Assembly (NCBI RefSeq): GCF_024586455.1
Contig: NC_065922.1
Location: 12,706,089-12,770,088, forward strand
Reading direction: 5' to 3'
DNA from: Bactrocera neohumeralis
Lineage: Eukaryota; Arthropoda; Insecta; Diptera; Tephritidae
Length of the DNA: 64,000 bases
Shown here: positions 22,831 through 34,860 of the stretch, piece by piece
Numbering within the stretch: the stretch's first letter is position 1
Layout: every line of letters begins with the position of its first letter
Notes under the pieces: generated by a model
Told to the model about the DNA's origin: nothing
The model's input: only the letters and a program-made list of their open reading frames with translations
The model's database searches: none
Program-made: the position numbers and the translations under genes

Positions 22831-24150
22831 GCAGGATGCCACTTGTTTAAAATAGTAAAATTTTTATTTTATCACTGTGTGCAGGGCATAAAGCAGATAT
22901 ATAGCAGAGCTATATTTAACAACAAATAGCTGAAAAAATGTTCAGCCAAGCTTGCCACCTGCTAAAAAATGGGAATTAATAATGCACTATATCTTTTAAA
23001 ACAATTTCAATTCAATTCCAAATTGAAAATAATATTAAATGGAATATTTCAGAGCAAATTTTATATGAAAAAATATTTCAACCAGAGATGCCACCTTTTT
23101 TCAAACACATTAAATTCAATTCCAAAGAGAAAAATATGTACATATATCAAGTGGAATATTTTAGACATATTTTTCATGGAAAAATATTTCAAACAGAGAT
23201 GCCACCTTCTAATGAACATATTTAAGGACTGAAATATATACAATATATAAAATATATGTATGTACATCTGTATATTGGCGTCAAGTACTATAATATGTAC
23301 AATTGATGAAGCTTTAAGCTGAAGATATTTGGGAATAAAGTTGCCACATATTCGCAATTAATAAAATATTGCATTGAAGCGCGGATGCTAGTTGTAAGAA
23401 TAATATTTTTTTTGTACATACATATGTATGTATTTAAGGTATGGATTTCATATTTCAAATTTAGAAAATATGTATAATTATATAGAACAAAAAATATATC
23501 AACCGCAGTTGCCACCTTATGCAGAAAAAATTAAGTGCTAAAAAATAAAATAATGGCATCAAGTTCTATAATATGTATAATTGACAAAACTAAAGCAAAA
23601 TATTTTTTTGAAAGAGGTTGCCATCTATTTAAAAAAATAAAATGAGGTAAATTGGGTAAAAATGTTATATATTATACAATATATGTATGTATGTATGGTA
23701 TGGATATGATTTTGTATATAGAAAAGATTCCTAAAATATAGAACAAAAAATATTTCAGACAGAGTTGCCATATTATTAAAAAGACTAAGTGCTAAAGCAT
23801 ACAATAATGACATCAAGTACTTTAGTATGTTTAACTGACAAAACTAAAGTTAAAGATATTTTGGTAAGAGTTGCCACTTATTTAAAAAAATAAAATGTGG
23901 TAAATTGGGTTGTAATTTGTCGAACTTTCATTTAATCACTCATTTTGCCTAACTGTACCTGAACTGTACTGTAATATTTAAACACGAAAAATATTTCAAC
24001 CAGAGTTGCCATCTTATTAAAAAAATTGTTGCTAAAGAGAATAATAATGGCAACAAGTTCTAAAATATATATAAATAATAAAAGTGAAGCTCAAGATATT
24101 TTCGAAAAAAGTTGCCATCTATTTAAAAAATTTAAAAAAAAGTTAAAATG
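22830..24150. repeat. Tandem array with TTGCCAC core, about 245-bp dimer
   Basis: ATGCCACC or TTGCCA(C/T) cores recur near 22838, 22953, 23087, 23198, 23341, 23510, 23618, 23764, 23871, 24005 and 24111. In the right half spacings alternate about 107 and 140 bp, giving a dimer of about 245 bp. Matching blocks include AGAGTTGCCATCTTATTAAA with GTGCTAAA and CATCAAGTTCTATAATATG, repeated at about 23505, 23760 and 24005, and AAAATAAAATGTGGTAAATT at about 23630 and 23885. The core is on the opposite strand relative to the array at 19.85-20.9 kb. Confidence 0.8.
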
Positions 24151-24960
24151 TGTTAAATTGGTTTGCAATTTGTCGTACCTTCATTTTACATACTGCTTAA
24201 CTGTTCGAATTAAATAATTAAACTCACCATTTCCAAACATTATTTTCTGCGCTTTACTTCATAACATAAAATTCCCTGCATCTTCCTGGCCAAAGCCTTA
24301 AAAAAGTCCAAGAAAATATGCGCTGAAAATCTCGTTTTCAGGCAGCTCGCACCAAAAAAGTTGTTAATACTCATTTGAACCGTGTTGTGTTTGGGTATAA
24401 TAAGCGCAGCCAAACAACGAAACTTGTTGAAAGATGAAAGAAAATTTATTTTTCTACGCCAAGGCAAAGCAATAACAACACACATACGCGTACAATACAT
24501 GCACCAAGCTCCCGGAAAATAGCATTCAAAACTTTTTATGGCGAAAATAAATGCAATTAATTTCGCGCGCCCAAGAGCGGATGGAATTTTGTATGCACGC
24601 AGATATCAGTATATACTTTATGCCTTGTATATGCGTAAGATAATTTATTTGGTATTCGAAAACGAATATTTTTTAATGCGAGTAATAAACAATAGTCGTG
24701 CTAACATTAAATAATTAAAAGTTTGAAGAATTATTCTTATGAAAACTGTAACAATTAATTTTATTTTCGTATGAAAACTTCTGAAAACATTTGAAACATT
24801 TTTGAAGATCTTTGCAAGTGTACCAAATCTCCTACGATTCGTCAACATTTCGGAAATGACGAATCGATCACCCACTGGCATATATCGAATAGAGCTATGA
24901 TCACAACCGTTTATGCTACTTGAATAAGCTATACCCAAACTCTCTTGGCTTGCATTCAAC
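24150..24960. other. Gene-free AT-rich DNA
   Basis: No exon, repeat or regulatory cluster was recognised between the satellite array and the LINE A copy that follows. Confidence 0.5.
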
Positions 24961-26145
24961 AGACTAAAAAAAAAGAGAGTTGATATAAATTATGGAGGAT
25001 ATGTGCAGAAGTTCACGAAAGTGAAAATAGTTCTTTTAGCGCCATTCACTTGGGAATTACCAGAAACGATCCTTTTACTAATGGCTCAAGCAGCTCATGA
25101 CTCATCCGGGCTTAGACCAAGTATCCTCCGGGTAGTCAAAGAACATCCGTTTGAAGACGAGTCCACTGGGTTCGGGACCCGCCACGTGGAAAAGGGCATG
25201 TACCTTGAAAGTTCGGTCTCTTAATTGGGAAGGTGGTGCTACCCAGTTGGTTGATATCCTTGTAAGAGTAAAGACTGATATCACCGCCATCCAAGAAGTG
25301 CGATGGACGGTACAAGGACTGAGACGAGTAGGTCTTTGTGGTATTTACTAAAGTGGCTATATAAAGGAGCACAAATTCGGTGTGGGATTCGTAGTGGGAG
25401 AGAGATTCCCTCACCGAGTACACCCCGATAGATGAACGTCTAGCCACAATCCGCATCAAAGGTAAGTTCTTTAACGTATCGCTGATTTGCGCCCACGCCC
25501 CGACGGAAAAGAAGGATGATGTGATCAAAGATGTCTTCTAGTGCTGCCTCCGCCACGATGTCAAAAAAAAAGCCAGAGCAGGCAAGGAAGGTATCTTTGG
25601 CACAACGGTCGGTAAATTCAGTCTCCACGAGGAAACATCCTCAAATGGGTTGAGTCGGATCGACTTTGCCGGGGATCGAAATATAGTTGTCTGTAGTACT
25701 AGATTCCAGCATAGAAAAATTAATCAAGCTACTTGGCTGTCTCCCGATCATGAAGCCATCGTTCATGTTGTGATAAACGGATGACACGTTTCCAGTGTTT
25801 TAGATGTGCGTACGCGCTCCGAAATGGGTGGGTACTCCGTGGGTACGAAGGCCGCTGGGCGACAGAGGTAATGCTCGAATATTCTACGAAAAGATGCGGC
25901 GACTAGCAGAAGGTTTTAACACCGGAGCATACTCTTGTATAAGCCCCAGAGGGGATCTAGGTACTGATGATCAGAGCATATTGAAATTATGAAGGCAACA
26001 CTTCTCTAACCTGGTAAATGGCAGTGAAAGCTTAACACCAGAAGATGGTGAACCCGATTTTCCAATCGATGACGCTGGAGCGGACGTTCCATTGCCCGAG
26101 CATGAAGAAGTTCGAACAGTAATTACCCGTTTGAAGAACAGATAA
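24960..26145 (+). mobile_element. LINE A copy: 5' leader, AP-endonuclease, start of pre-RT linker
   Basis: The leader near 25045-25110 matches the fragment at 16.1-16.3 kb. The endonuclease begins with TLKVRSLNWEGGATQLVDIL and DITAIQEVRWTVQG (usual form TWNVRSL... QEVRW), continues with HKFGVGFVVGERF and LATIRIKGKFFNVSLICAHA, and includes the end motif (SRIDFAGDRNIV, TWLSPDHEA). A deletion then leads to the pre-RT linker (NARIFYEKMRRLAEGFNTGA, SPRGDLGTDDQSILKL, LTPEDGEPDFPIDD). It stops near 26145 before the RT. Several frameshifts and stops. The endonuclease resembles that of insect elements often annotated as craniofacial-development-protein-2-like. Confidence 0.8.
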
Positions 26146-26959
26146 AACTAAGCTGTGTCACAGGTTGTTCCGTAAAGATCTATTCGTAGCACGTTCCATT
26201 TGATAAAATTTATCTGAAACAGAAAGTGATTCACTTTTAAAACGATTGTTGCAAGCAAATGAAGTCGATGGATCCTAACATCCAATAATGCTTCTACAAT
26301 ATGAAAATCTGCGCTTTTAGAGTACCATTGCATTTCTTGCAATACTAATCATAACTTGTATATACGTTTTTATAGACCTAACCCACCCACATCACTACGT
26401 TCCATTCCTTTCTCCTGCTTATACGCTTGTTTCATAAGTAAACTTCCGCATTGTATGCTTTTCCAGCAATTATTGCTAGCTTGAACTAACCTCACTTAAT
26501 TTAACTTTATCTACTTTAATGGTATCATAAGCTAAGAAAGCACAGCTGAGTGCTAGTTCCTTGCTACAAAGTGGAGGCCAACTTTAATACTCTCGATAAA
26601 ACTACGCAATACTAAAACAATGATTTCATATGAAACAAGGCACTGCCGAATATACGCTACATATGCAACTTTGTAGGGGGCACAACACACACATCCATAT
26701 ATACACACATGCACACACTCATGCACACATACATGCATATGCGCCTTGCTGCGTAGGCGTTTAGGAATTTGCATACCATCTCCTGTGAAATTTCCTTCAC
26801 ACAATTGCTGTTACGTAATCACAGTTGTATCAACGGCACACATGCACTTACACACTTACACATACATACGCGTATTAAACGCTTCCTGCAATGTTTCGTC
26901 CCACATTGCAGCTAAAAACGGCAACAGAATTTCATATCTGCTATTGCAACCAAATTTAA

Positions 26960-27340
26960 AACGACGCGACGAGCTGCAATGCAGCTTTGCAATTACACGA
27001 GCGCATCGCTGTGCGCGGGCGGAATGTGTACGGAGACGATGCGCTTCAAGAGCAGCACGTGGCGCAGCAACAACGTCAACTGTGCGTAGACGAGCCCGGG
27101 CAAAGCTCCCAGCATAGAAATGTCAGAGTTCACGTAGCTAAGGCAGAGTGACGGCGAGAGCGGAGAGGGGGTGGTCTGCTGGTGGTAGAGTTGCGTTAGT
27201 AGCACCGCTTTGGGATGATGACGCCAACGCGTCCTGTTGCATATCCGTTCGCGTGTCATCCAGTTGACTGACCAAACGGTAGAGTCACCACCGGGCAGTG
27301 AGCTCAACAGATATGGTCAACCAGCGGCGCCCAGGTGTAT
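26960..27340. promoter_or_regulatory. GC-richer, CpG-containing island, candidate promoter or enhancer
   Basis: About 380 bp clearly richer in G+C and CpG than its flanks (GCGCATCGCTGTGCGCGGGC, GACGGCGAGAGCGGAGAGGG, CCACCGGGCAGTGAGCTCAA). No convincing open frame continues through it and no splice pair was found. It could be a promoter with untranslated first exon, or an enhancer. Basis is composition only. Confidence 0.3.
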
Positions 27341-27694
27341 GCTACAACTTCCAATTCACTCAATAAAGGTGGCGGTTTAAGTGCATTACATATATAGCCA
27401 TACGCAGATGTATATATACATACATAGATGTTTGCATGTCTATATTTCTACGTGTTTGTTATATAAAAATGTACACCCTTGCAATAAAATCGCATATTTT
27501 GTTGTTGTTCTTTAAAATCTCAGCGTAAAATCACAATCAAAGTTGAAGGTCATGCGCAAAATTGCAGCTCGTCGACAGTGACGCCAACAGCGACGTCAGC
27601 ATCGAGGCACCCTCCTGTGCGGCAAAGCCCTGTTATTGCTCTACTCATTGTCGTCATTATTGCTGTATGCAAATATTTTACGTATACATACAGC

Positions 27695-27698
<4 letters not shown>

Positions 27699-27731
<33 letters not shown>
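27699..27731. repeat. (TA)n microsatellite
   Basis: An uninterrupted TATATATA run of about 30 bp, flanked by GTGTA and GTTATAG. Confidence 0.9.
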
Positions 27732-27734
<3 letters not shown>

Positions 27735-28089
27735 TAGTATGTGTGTATATATTTGACTTTGTACATTTACATTGACAATTTTATATACCTAATGTGCTAA
27801 TATACGTATGTATACATAAAGTTTGGTGATTATACGAACAAATATTTTAATAATGAACAAATATTTTAATAATGAATTGTTAATAAATTTTGCTTCTAAG
27901 ACTTTTGCTGTGGATAGTAGTTAATATATAATTTTATATTTATGTGTGAGTGCGCTAAAAAACAGCCTTTTTTCAACAATTTTTCCTCATATAAAAAATT
28001 AAATATTTTATTAAAATTTTTTTATTGTTAAAAGCATACACTATTCATAAAAAAATTCTGAAGTATTTGTAAAAAACTATTTTAAACTT

Positions 28090-28620
28090 GGCCATTGCGA
28101 CGCCATTTCCGGTGACCCTCGGGAAAAAGAAGCGCCTGCGTTGTTAGGATAAATCCTTACAGCATCATCTGAAGTGAAAAAATACGTGTTTTAGTTAAAA
28201 CCTCAACTTAGAACTTGGGCGAAGGAAAAAATAAACTGAAAATTGAATTTTTGGCCGACATTTTTACAAAAAAAAAAAATGAAAACTTCAGTGAAAATTT
28301 CGCGACATTTTTTTTTTTTCAAATAGTTGTAATCGAAGAAAATCCTTCATCTAAGTCTTTAAGAATTGTATCTGCGTAAAATTTCATGAAGATCGGTTCA
28401 GTAGTTCTCGAGAAATGTTGCCAACCGACTTCCAAAACACAGTTTCGAGAAAAACGCGTTTAAAAATGACGCACTGAGCCTAGCTAGCCTCGAGCGCATT
28501 AGTTCTCAAGGCTGTATCTCCGACACTATTACTCGGATGAACTTGAAAACTTAAAAAAATTTGATTTTTTGAAACCCGTAAACCCATGTAACTCCTTAAT
28601 TAAATTTTGTGAAATTTCGA
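28090..28620. repeat. Dispersed repeat, shared with 62060-62260
   Basis: Blocks ACAGTTTCGAGAAAAACGCG, TTTAAA, TGACGCACTGAGCC, AGCCTCGAGCGCA, AGTTCTCAAG and CTGTATCTCC (about 28438-28520) recur in the same order at about 62078-62158, and both copies run on to a GATTTTTTGAAAC block. No coding potential, so it is likely a non-autonomous element or the non-coding end of a transposon. Confidence 0.7.
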
Positions 28621-30413
28621 AAATCAGTTTCTTTTACTTTTTTCTAGATAAGAAACAGAATAGAGCCGGATTTATGACCAACAAAAAATGATCAAACCTT
28701 ATAACATATAATTTTCTATGTGAATATCAAAAAAATTACAACGAAAAATCAAAGCACCGTTTCACAGATGCAATATTTGTTGAGTTCGGTTAGTGATGTT
28801 GGGCTTGAAATACTTTCTAAAAGCATTAAAACCTGCCGATTCGGTTCATAACACATTTGGATCACCAGCTCCGCATATGAAATAAGCTACTCGATAGCTG
28901 GCGATGAGGCTCAAATATTTGTATACTATATAAACCATCCGCTTTGGTTGATATATGTATGTCAAATTAATCACATAAAATACAATATTTTTTGGGCCGT
29001 CAAAAGCCGGGAAAATGTATTTAAAGTACATACATTAAAGTACAGTCATTTCATTGGTGTTCATGAATTTTATCAATATTTACTATATTATGATGATAGA
29101 AATACCAACTAATGCCCGCCTTTCATAATGTCAAATTATGTCAAACTAAATGACACTAAATTAATCTTAGTAAAAATGTTTGGAATATAACAAGCTGTCA
29201 ATTTAATTTTTCTTTCATACTTACATACAACCAACTTGACAAGCAAACAGTGCTGTCACTTCTCGCTTTAGTTTGCCGATTTGACAAGAAAATCATTGTC
29301 ATTAAATTTGACATTACGAAAACAGCACTTAAATCTGTAACTTTGCAAAAGTGCAAAGGTTTTATTGCATTGGAACATGAAAGACGTTACTATTTTAAGT
29401 TCATTTGGAACATTATTCCACATGGTCCCAAAATATGCAAATATCATTGAAAATTTAGAAACAAATATTTTCAAATGTCATCGTTTTTAAAATGACAAAA
29501 ATTTTGACAATAATGTGTCAAAAATAATTAACAATATAGAAGTGACTTTTCTGGTTGTTGTTAGGTTTGGTACTTCATGGCATTAAAGTTTCAAATTATA
29601 GGTTTAACCTGACTAATCGTCAAATAAACTAGCGAATGGAAACAAACTTTAAGTTTTTAAATATTTTATTAATTAATTACTTGTTTGACGCGAAACAGAT
29701 CATCGAATCTCTAGCGAACGTCAAAGTTTGCATATGAAATACTTCTGCCTTTCTATTCTAATATAAAATATCTAGATGTCTTTTGGTTAATTTAAAAGTC
29801 CAAAGCGTTGAGTCAAAGGCTGAAAATTTGTAAGTCTCTCACCAGCGCAAGTCGTTAGTAATATTTGTCAATCAAATGACGCTCAAAATGAAGTATAAAT
29901 CCTGTACTACCTTGACTCAAACGGTTTCAGCTTGTGTGTCGAAGTCTGAAAGACTACACCAGTTATAGAGTAAGCATTACAAAACATATATATTTTTCTG
30001 AAGTTTGTATAATCAAATATTAAATATAGCGAATTTCTTCATTATTTTCACTTATTTTTGAACAGCTGTAACTTCTCCGAATTTATTTTTTTTGTTAAAT
30101 GAAGCTTAAAATAGCACTGGAGATATACGACTGTAACTATTGACAAAATACGGAAAAACGTTTTCGACTACCTAATATTACACTAGATATGATACTAAAA
30201 AGTTTGGTGGGAGTTTTCAGTAATTTTTGTAGAAAAAATTTACGAAACTAATATGGAAGGTGAAAATTTAAAAAAATAAAACTCTGTCACATATATTTCT
30301 CTGTTTAAACTGGATGCGGCCTTTTGAGTATGAGGTGCAAGCATTTTGTTATAAACTAAAATTATTCCTATATACCAATTTTTTTATATTTAGAAACTCA
30401 TGCAGCACATACA
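28620..30413. other. Gene-free DNA with a cluster of TGACA/TGTCA pentamers
   Basis: No exon was recognised. Between about 29125 and 29520 the pentamers TGTCA and TGACA occur about 13 times (for example AATGTCAAATTATGTCAAAC and ATGACAAAAATTTTGACAAT), far more than expected by chance. Confidence 0.45.
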
Positions 30414-30878
30414 TTAGAGCGGGTCGATTTAAAAGGAGCCAAAAAAAAAAAAACGTAAAAATGGCGTAACGGAAAATATTCTACGGATCATTCTGAACAA
30501 CTTTGTCTAAGAGAATGTGGGTCTACAACTGGTTTCGCTTTCGTTGCGTTTATTTAAGGTTTCTATTTTAAGGCTTTCGATTTTTAAGGCGCTTTCTTAC
30601 AAACTTTTTCTTCAGTTTTTGAGATATCGCACTGAAAGTTGGTATGTAGGTGCACTTTAATATTATATTGGTCATTTGCTAGAATCGGGAACATCGGCAA
30701 CTATATCACATATCTACCATACAAACCATTATTCAAAATTTTTAAAGTTCGCCTTAAGAATCGCTGGCTTGAAACGGGTTTTCGACCCACACAGCCCTAG
30801 GCAAAGTTGTACAGAATGATCCGTAGAACATTTCCCGCAAACTCAATTTTATGGCAAACGAAAATGAACCCGCTCTAA
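30414..30878. mobile_element. MITE-like element with terminal inverted repeats
   Basis: The left end TTAGAGCGGGTCGATTT mirrors the right end, where GAACCCGCTCTAA is its reverse complement. Inside, CTACGGATCATTCTGAACAA and ACTTTG on the left match the reverse complement of CAAAGTTGTACAGAATGATC and CGTAG on the right, so imperfect arms extend about 110 bp. The element is about 465 bp without coding capacity. A TA or TTA/TAA target duplication is implied by the ends. Confidence 0.82.
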
Positions 30879-32680
30879 CCTACATAAATGCAAATATATG
30901 CAGAAGCTCCAACGACAGAGAGGAAACATAAAATTTACGTGACGCAGATTTATTGTGGTTACATGTCACGTGCCACATTTAGGTCAAAATTAAATTATCC
31001 TGACCCTGAAAGGCTAACAAGACGAGGCAGCGTAATGTGTTGATGTAGGTGCCTCCCGCATACAATGAAGCAAGCTGAAATTCTAATAAACCAAAACAAT
31101 GCGCGCACAAACATGTCGCTACAAATTACAATGCAGGCGACGCATACCAAAATGAGCCTTACGCAGCTGAAAACAATAACTCACATCGGAATACAATAAC
31201 AATTTCGTACTGTTTATTAATAAATTACTTAATGGAGAGGAGTCATGAGCGGGTAGAAAATAGTAGGGCGGAAAAAATCTAAAATCCATCTAATGAGTTT
31301 AGGGGCTAGGAGGGAGGGAAGTGTAGTATCAAATTATGCCAACGACAGCAGCGTACGTGTTCCGCATAAACTCATTAATAATTTGGCAAATAATATTTTT
31401 TCGGAGAATTTATGTGCAGCAAAAATTGATTTCGCAATCTGTGGCGCTCGTGCGAGGCTCGGCATGCGTTGTCAAGCGAGGTATAATGTGTTGTTGTGCT
31501 ATATATGTGTGTGCTTACACTTGTACGTATGTATGAGCTTATATGTATATGTATGTATGTATGTGTATACATATGTATGTATGGTTTGGGAGAGAGAGCT
31601 AGAAAAGCTATTCAATTTTTGCGGCCAGTAGAATTTGCAATAAATGTTGTTGTTGTAATAATTCCTGGAAATTTTAGCAGCAATGATTTAACCGCGTACA
31701 GCAAAAAATTTGAAATTGCCAACAGCATTTGTCAATAAAACGCCAATACTACCCAATAATAGCTGTGGTTGTGGTGACACAGCTGCAATTTTCCAATTTT
31801 CAATTTACAGTTTTGCTATTTATTTGCTAGAAGTTAAACAGATGCACCAACAAAACAAGCACCGAAATGTAAATGTGAATTGTTGGCTATGGTTGCGGTT
31901 GAGGCGCATTTAATAGGATTTATTTTAAACAAAAACTTCAATATATCATGGATTGATTAACAAAGCGTGGTGCTTAGGTAAATGAAATGTAAATTTCATG
32001 AATAAATTTATTTGCGGATTTTCTGATTTGGTATTACACAAAATATTTTTTTTTCAATTGAAACCTAACCTCAATTTTATGAAATATGCAAGATATGTGA
32101 TTTTTGGTATTTATTATTTTTTAGCTTTTGAATAATTATTTGTTCTATCAAAAGTATAAAAATTGCTGCAAAAATGTAAGTATACTATACATATTTATAT
32201 ACCTCATAGTAAACCCCAAAAATTAATTTTCTCTGCTTACATATAAGCATTTGGTCTTTTCATGATTTCTTCAATGCTTTTCATGTGTTTTCCATTTCAC
32301 TGATATCTATTTAACTTTGCTTTTCTATCGCCTTTGCAATATGTGTGGGTCGTACAGTGCGTATGAGTGTCATTTTATATGGCCAACATGTGTATTACTC
32401 ATTAAATATCACTCATACGCCCAGTGCCACTGTATCATTTCAATGTGCACATAAATCGGAAAAATACTTATGTGCGTTTTGTTGGAGCCATTTGTCATTT
32501 GGTTGTGCCTTAAGCTGAATGATTTGTTTCTATTGCGGATATCCTGTCCAGCGGCATGAAAGTACAGTTATATACAATGCTCGTATGCGAACAAGCGTAT
32601 AATTGTACATATGACGAGATACTATATCATCACCCAGCAGTAAATTGCATTAGCAAAGTAGAAATATTAACTGTAATTTG
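30879..32680. other. Gene-free DNA
   Basis: No exon was recognised. ATGTATGTATGTATGTGTAT-type repeats occur near 31550-31580. Confidence 0.5.
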
Positions 32681-33600
32681 AGTAATCGGTAAAATTATAT
32701 AAAAATATATTAGATTTTAATAATTGATTATTATAAAAAATATTTTCTTTTGATTAATGGAAAATATTATATAAAATATTTTGCTGTGTGTAATCGATAA
32801 AATTAAATACAAATATATTTTCTTTGAATAATCGATGAGATTATATACAAATATATTAAATTTTAACAATCGATAATTGTAAAACATTTTTTTTTATTTA
32901 TAGAAAATATTGTATAAAATATGTTCTCTTTGAATAATCGATATTTATATACAAGAATTAATTTTATTAATATATAAAAATTTTAATCGACATATTATAT
33001 ATAATATGTGTGCTTTGAATAATCGATAAAAATATATATACTTATAATAGTCGATAATTAAAAATAGCACCGGTAGTAAAAAAAGCTTATTAGTTTGCGT
33101 AATCAAAATTTATTTTGAGATATATTTTCTCTGAATAATCGATAAAATTGTATAAAAATATTTTAGATTTGAACAAACGATAATTATAAAAAAAAGTTTC
33201 ATTTAATTAATGGAAAATATTATATAAAATATTTTGTTGTAAGCAATCGATAAAACTATACAAAAATATTTTAGATTTTAACAATCGATAATTATACAAT
33301 TTTCTTGTGATTAATGGAAAATATTGTATAAAATATGTTTTCTTTGAATAATCAACAAAATTATATAAAAATATTTTTGCTTTTAATAATCGATATTTAT
33401 GAAAAAAATCATTTTTAATAATCAATAAAAATTTTAATCGAAATATTATATAAAATATGTTTGCTTTGAATAAATCTAAAATGATATAAACATATATTTC
33501 TTAAATTAATCGATAAATTATATAAAAATCGATTTGCTTTTCTTAATCGATAGTTAATAAAAATTGTATGACTAATCGATTAAGCAAAAAATGCGATTTC
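32680..33600. repeat. Degenerate AT-rich tandem array with AATCGATA cores
   Basis: AATCGATA or close variants occur about 17 times (near 32797, 32832, 32869, 32936, 33019, 33048, 33137, 33244, 33284, 33387, 33509, 33546, 33575 and others). Larger blocks such as TTAATGGAAAATATTATATA with AAAATATTTTGTTG recur near 32755, 32900, 33210 and 33312, indicating a period near 105 bp or a multiple with internal sub-repeats. Confidence 0.78.
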
Positions 33601-33930
33601 TTAAGATTTTAATTTGAATAAATGCCACGTTATGGCTATGTAGACTAGAGATATACATCATTTGATCATCAGAAATGTCAGTTATTTTATTTTTGACATA
33701 AAATTTTCCATATCTTTATAAGTAAATTTGGTCACGTGGCTCTAAAAATTTTCGATATATGCAATGAAAAAATAAGTAAATTATAAATCTAACAATAAAA
33801 AAACCTACCATTCTTTCAAAAGCAAAAGTATAAAAAAACTTTGCCGATAAATTTACAAATTGTCGTTAAAGTTTAGACCTATGCTAACCCAAATTTGAAA
33901 TAATGCCAAAAAGTTGCTTTAAAAATTTTT
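33600..33930. other. AT-rich spacer between two arrays
   Basis: No gene or repeat was recognised between the AATCGATA array and the GGTTGCCA array. Confidence 0.5.
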
Positions 33931-34860
33931 GGTTAAATTATAGGGTTACCATGTTTTTCTGATATAAATTCTGAAGCAATTATAATTTTGACGAAAAAAA
34001 TAAACAAAGAATATGTTATAAAAATACGCTTGTTTCTTAACATAAGTAAACTTCTATGAACTATTGTAAAAAAATTATTGTAGGGTTGCCAACTGTTTAC
34101 AAATTTATTTTTATTTTTATTTAATGCGTATTTTTCTTTAAATATTACACGTGAGAGGTGTTTTATTTATAACAAATTGTTAAAGCTTATTTTGTTAAAG
34201 TTTTATATATTTTACTTAATAATGAAAATTTATGCCAGAGTTTATGAACTGTTATGCTATAGAGTAGAGTTTTTATAGTGCTAAAAATAGTTTTTCTAGG
34301 CAAACGATTTTACTAAGAACAAAATAAAAATATTTAAAAAAAGGGTTGCCATGTATTAGTATAATAATGTTAATACCTGCAAGCCATATTGATACCTAGA
34401 TGAACCGCTATAAATTTTTAAATTTTTGTATAAATAAAAGAGATGAAAATATACGTGAACGAAGGTTGCCAACTGTTTATTGAACAGTATCTTAAAATAT
34501 AATATTTTTTTTTAATATATGCGGTGAAAATATAATATTTATTGCAATAAAAAAAATTAAGTAAAATTTTTATTGAAAATTTTCTAGTTTTCCTTGCGTT
34601 TTAAAAATTAAAAATATTCAAGAAAAGGGTTGCCATTTGTTAATATAATAATGTTATTACTAGCAAACCATATTGATACTTACATATATGGGCCCCTATA
34701 AATTTGTATATAATTAAAAGAGACGAAAATATACGTGAACAGGGTTGCCAACCGTTCATTGAACAGTATTTTAAACTATATTATATATAATATTTTTTTA
34801 TTATAATAAATGCAGTGAACATAACGTTCAACACAATAAAAAAATTAAGTTTTAGTGAAA
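33930..34860. repeat. Array with GGGTTGCCA core, including a 283-bp tandem duplication
   Basis: GGTTGCCA (or GGTTACCA) lies near 33944, 34083, 34345, 34464, 34628 and 34743. Blocks at 34337-34500 and 34620-34790 are near duplicates: AAGGGTTGCCAT, TATAATAATGTTA, GCAA(A/G)CCATATTGATACT, GACGAAAATATACGTGAAC and GTT(C/T)ATTGAACAGTAT all recur in order. The core is in the opposite orientation to the array at 19.85 kb and the same as that at 22.8 kb. Confidence 0.8.

Larger units (their letters stand above)
26146..28080. other. Gene-free DNA with a GC-richer island and a TA microsatellite
   Basis: No supported exon. The island at 26960-27340 and the dinucleotide run near 27701 are listed separately. 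ATACACACATGCACAC-type runs lie near 26695-26740. Confidence 0.5.

Noticed and set aside
31496..31738. Frames with repeated CMYVCVYICM-like residues
   Set aside because: Translation of TATGTATG repeats.
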